A DNA stretch of 64,000 bases from Hallella multisaccharivorax DSM 17128 (GTDB lineage Bacteria > Bacteroidota > Bacteroidia > Bacteroidales > Bacteroidaceae), in NCBI RefSeq assembly GCF_000218235.1, contig NZ_GL945017.1, positions 1,427,598 to 1,491,597 of the forward strand, given 5' to 3'. Made by a program: the position numbers and the translations under genes. Shown one piece after another: positions 63,592-64,000 of the stretch. Numbering within the stretch: position 1 is the first letter of the stretch; each line of letters starts with the position of its first letter. The notes beneath the pieces were generated by a model, which did no database searches, was not told the DNA's origin, and was given only the letters and a program-made list of their open reading frames with translations.

Positions 63592-64000
63592 CTAAGGCAG
63601 CCTTGAGAGATGAACCCGCCAGTAGCCATCTATCAGTCTGATAGGAATGTGAAATTGACGCTTGGTGACTCTGTGTGGTGCCGCTCCTATCGTGTCCATG
63701 GCAAGATAATCTTTTACTGTCAGAGTAGCAATAACTGTAGAATCGTCAATATTGCTCAAATCATCCACCGTGATATCTGCTGCGTATTTCTTGGCACGCA
63801 AAGAGTCAATGTCTTCCTCAACAACTTGGGATGCCGCAAACCGCAGCCATTTCTCGGACTGAGGGGTCACACATGGTACCGCGTCTTTAAAGCGCCAATT
63901 GAAATAAGCCGTCGAGAAAGAATCGACAGCCGAACGGGGATCATTCTGACCACTCTCACCACAGCCAGTAGTTATCAAGCACAGACACAACGATGATGCA
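63592..64000 (-). CDS. Lipoprotein of unknown function, 5' end cut by the window edge
   Basis: The frame continues open to the edge; codons before the visible TTG include Ala-Ser-Ser, so the true start lies outside. The visible LCLITTGCGES looks like the end of a lipoprotein signal with a lipid Cys. The following domain (VDSFSTAYFNWRFKDAVPCVTPQSEKWLRF) resembles DUF4878/nuclear transport factor 2-like small exported domains. It ends 35 bases upstream of the pyk promoter. Confidence 0.7.
   Translation of the reverse strand, partial: ASSLCLCLITTGCGESGQNDPRSAVDSFSTAYFNWRFKDAVPCVTPQSEKWLRFAASQVVEEDIDSLRAKKYAADITVDDLSNIDDSTVIATLTVKDYLAMDTIGAAPHRVTKRQFHIPIRLIDGYWRVHLSRLP

Overview
The window reads as chromosomal DNA of a Bacteroidota bacterium of the Prevotella/Segatella type. 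Supporting signs are many -7 elements of the form TAnnTTTG (some with a TTTG box 19-20 bases upstream), a type IX secretion plug protein, DUF4421, DUF4491 and DUF1460 families, a pyrophosphate-dependent phosphofructokinase, an FeoB transporter and little Shine-Dalgarno signal. No rRNA, tRNA, phage, plasmid or complete insertion sequence was seen. Most of the window is ordinary core chromosome; the unusual material is mainly intergenic.

Layout. 1-2.8 kb: 3' part of feoB, a compact candidate structured RNA with its own promoter, and ribE. 3-7.6 kb: a MacAB-TolC-type efflux operon (outer membrane channel, adaptor, ATPase, permease). 7.8-11.5 kb: M48 lipoprotein protease, NfeD/SPFH pair and a diverged UDP-GlcNAc 2-epimerase homologue. 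11.5-14.1 kb: an ORF remnant, asparaginase, a frameshifted small gene and a Wza-like export lipoprotein. 14.1-20.4 kb: purF-carA-carB. 20.5-22.8 kb (minus): cyclophilin, TPM protein, LemA. 23-28.9 kb (plus): a second tripartite exporter operon with ABC-2 permeases but no ATPase. 28.9-31.5 kb (minus): crcB and topB. 31.6-36.7 kb (plus): lutA-lutB without lutC, a radical SAM protein, a membrane protein and hisB. 36.7-39.3 kb (minus): GH25 lysozyme and PPi-phosphofructokinase. 39.4-47.3 kb (plus): a small protein, PlsC-like acyltransferase, a large secreted golvesin/FnIII protein, a small unknown protein, a YgiQ-type radical SAM protein and a PP2C-like/TruA fusion. 47.3-58.9 kb (minus): pheT-yebC, a TRIC channel with a 2-hydroxyacid dehydrogenase, a DUF4421-DUF1460-rarA operon, an oxidoreductase and phosphohexomutase. 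59-64 kb: DUF4491 protein, pgk, T9SS plug protein, pyruvate kinase and a truncated lipoprotein gene.

Glycolysis is well represented (PPi-PFK, Pgk, pyruvate kinase, phosphohexomutase), as is cell-envelope work (two efflux systems, GH25, DUF1460, golvesin protein, Wza-like lipoprotein, T9SS plug).

Most unusual signals: (1) three separate intergenic arrays of one 22-nt tandem repeat family, five or six units each, every one directly behind the stop codon of a minus-strand gene (LemA, TopB, RarA) in the same orientation; (2) a roughly 190-nt RNA candidate before ribE, with a 13-bp closing stem and nested GNRA hairpins; (3) an in-frame fusion of a PP2C-like domain to the tRNA pseudouridine synthase TruA; (4) an epimerase homologue lacking catalytic residues; (5) a 103-bp element with 10-bp terminal inverted repeats beside a 21-nt tandem repeat.
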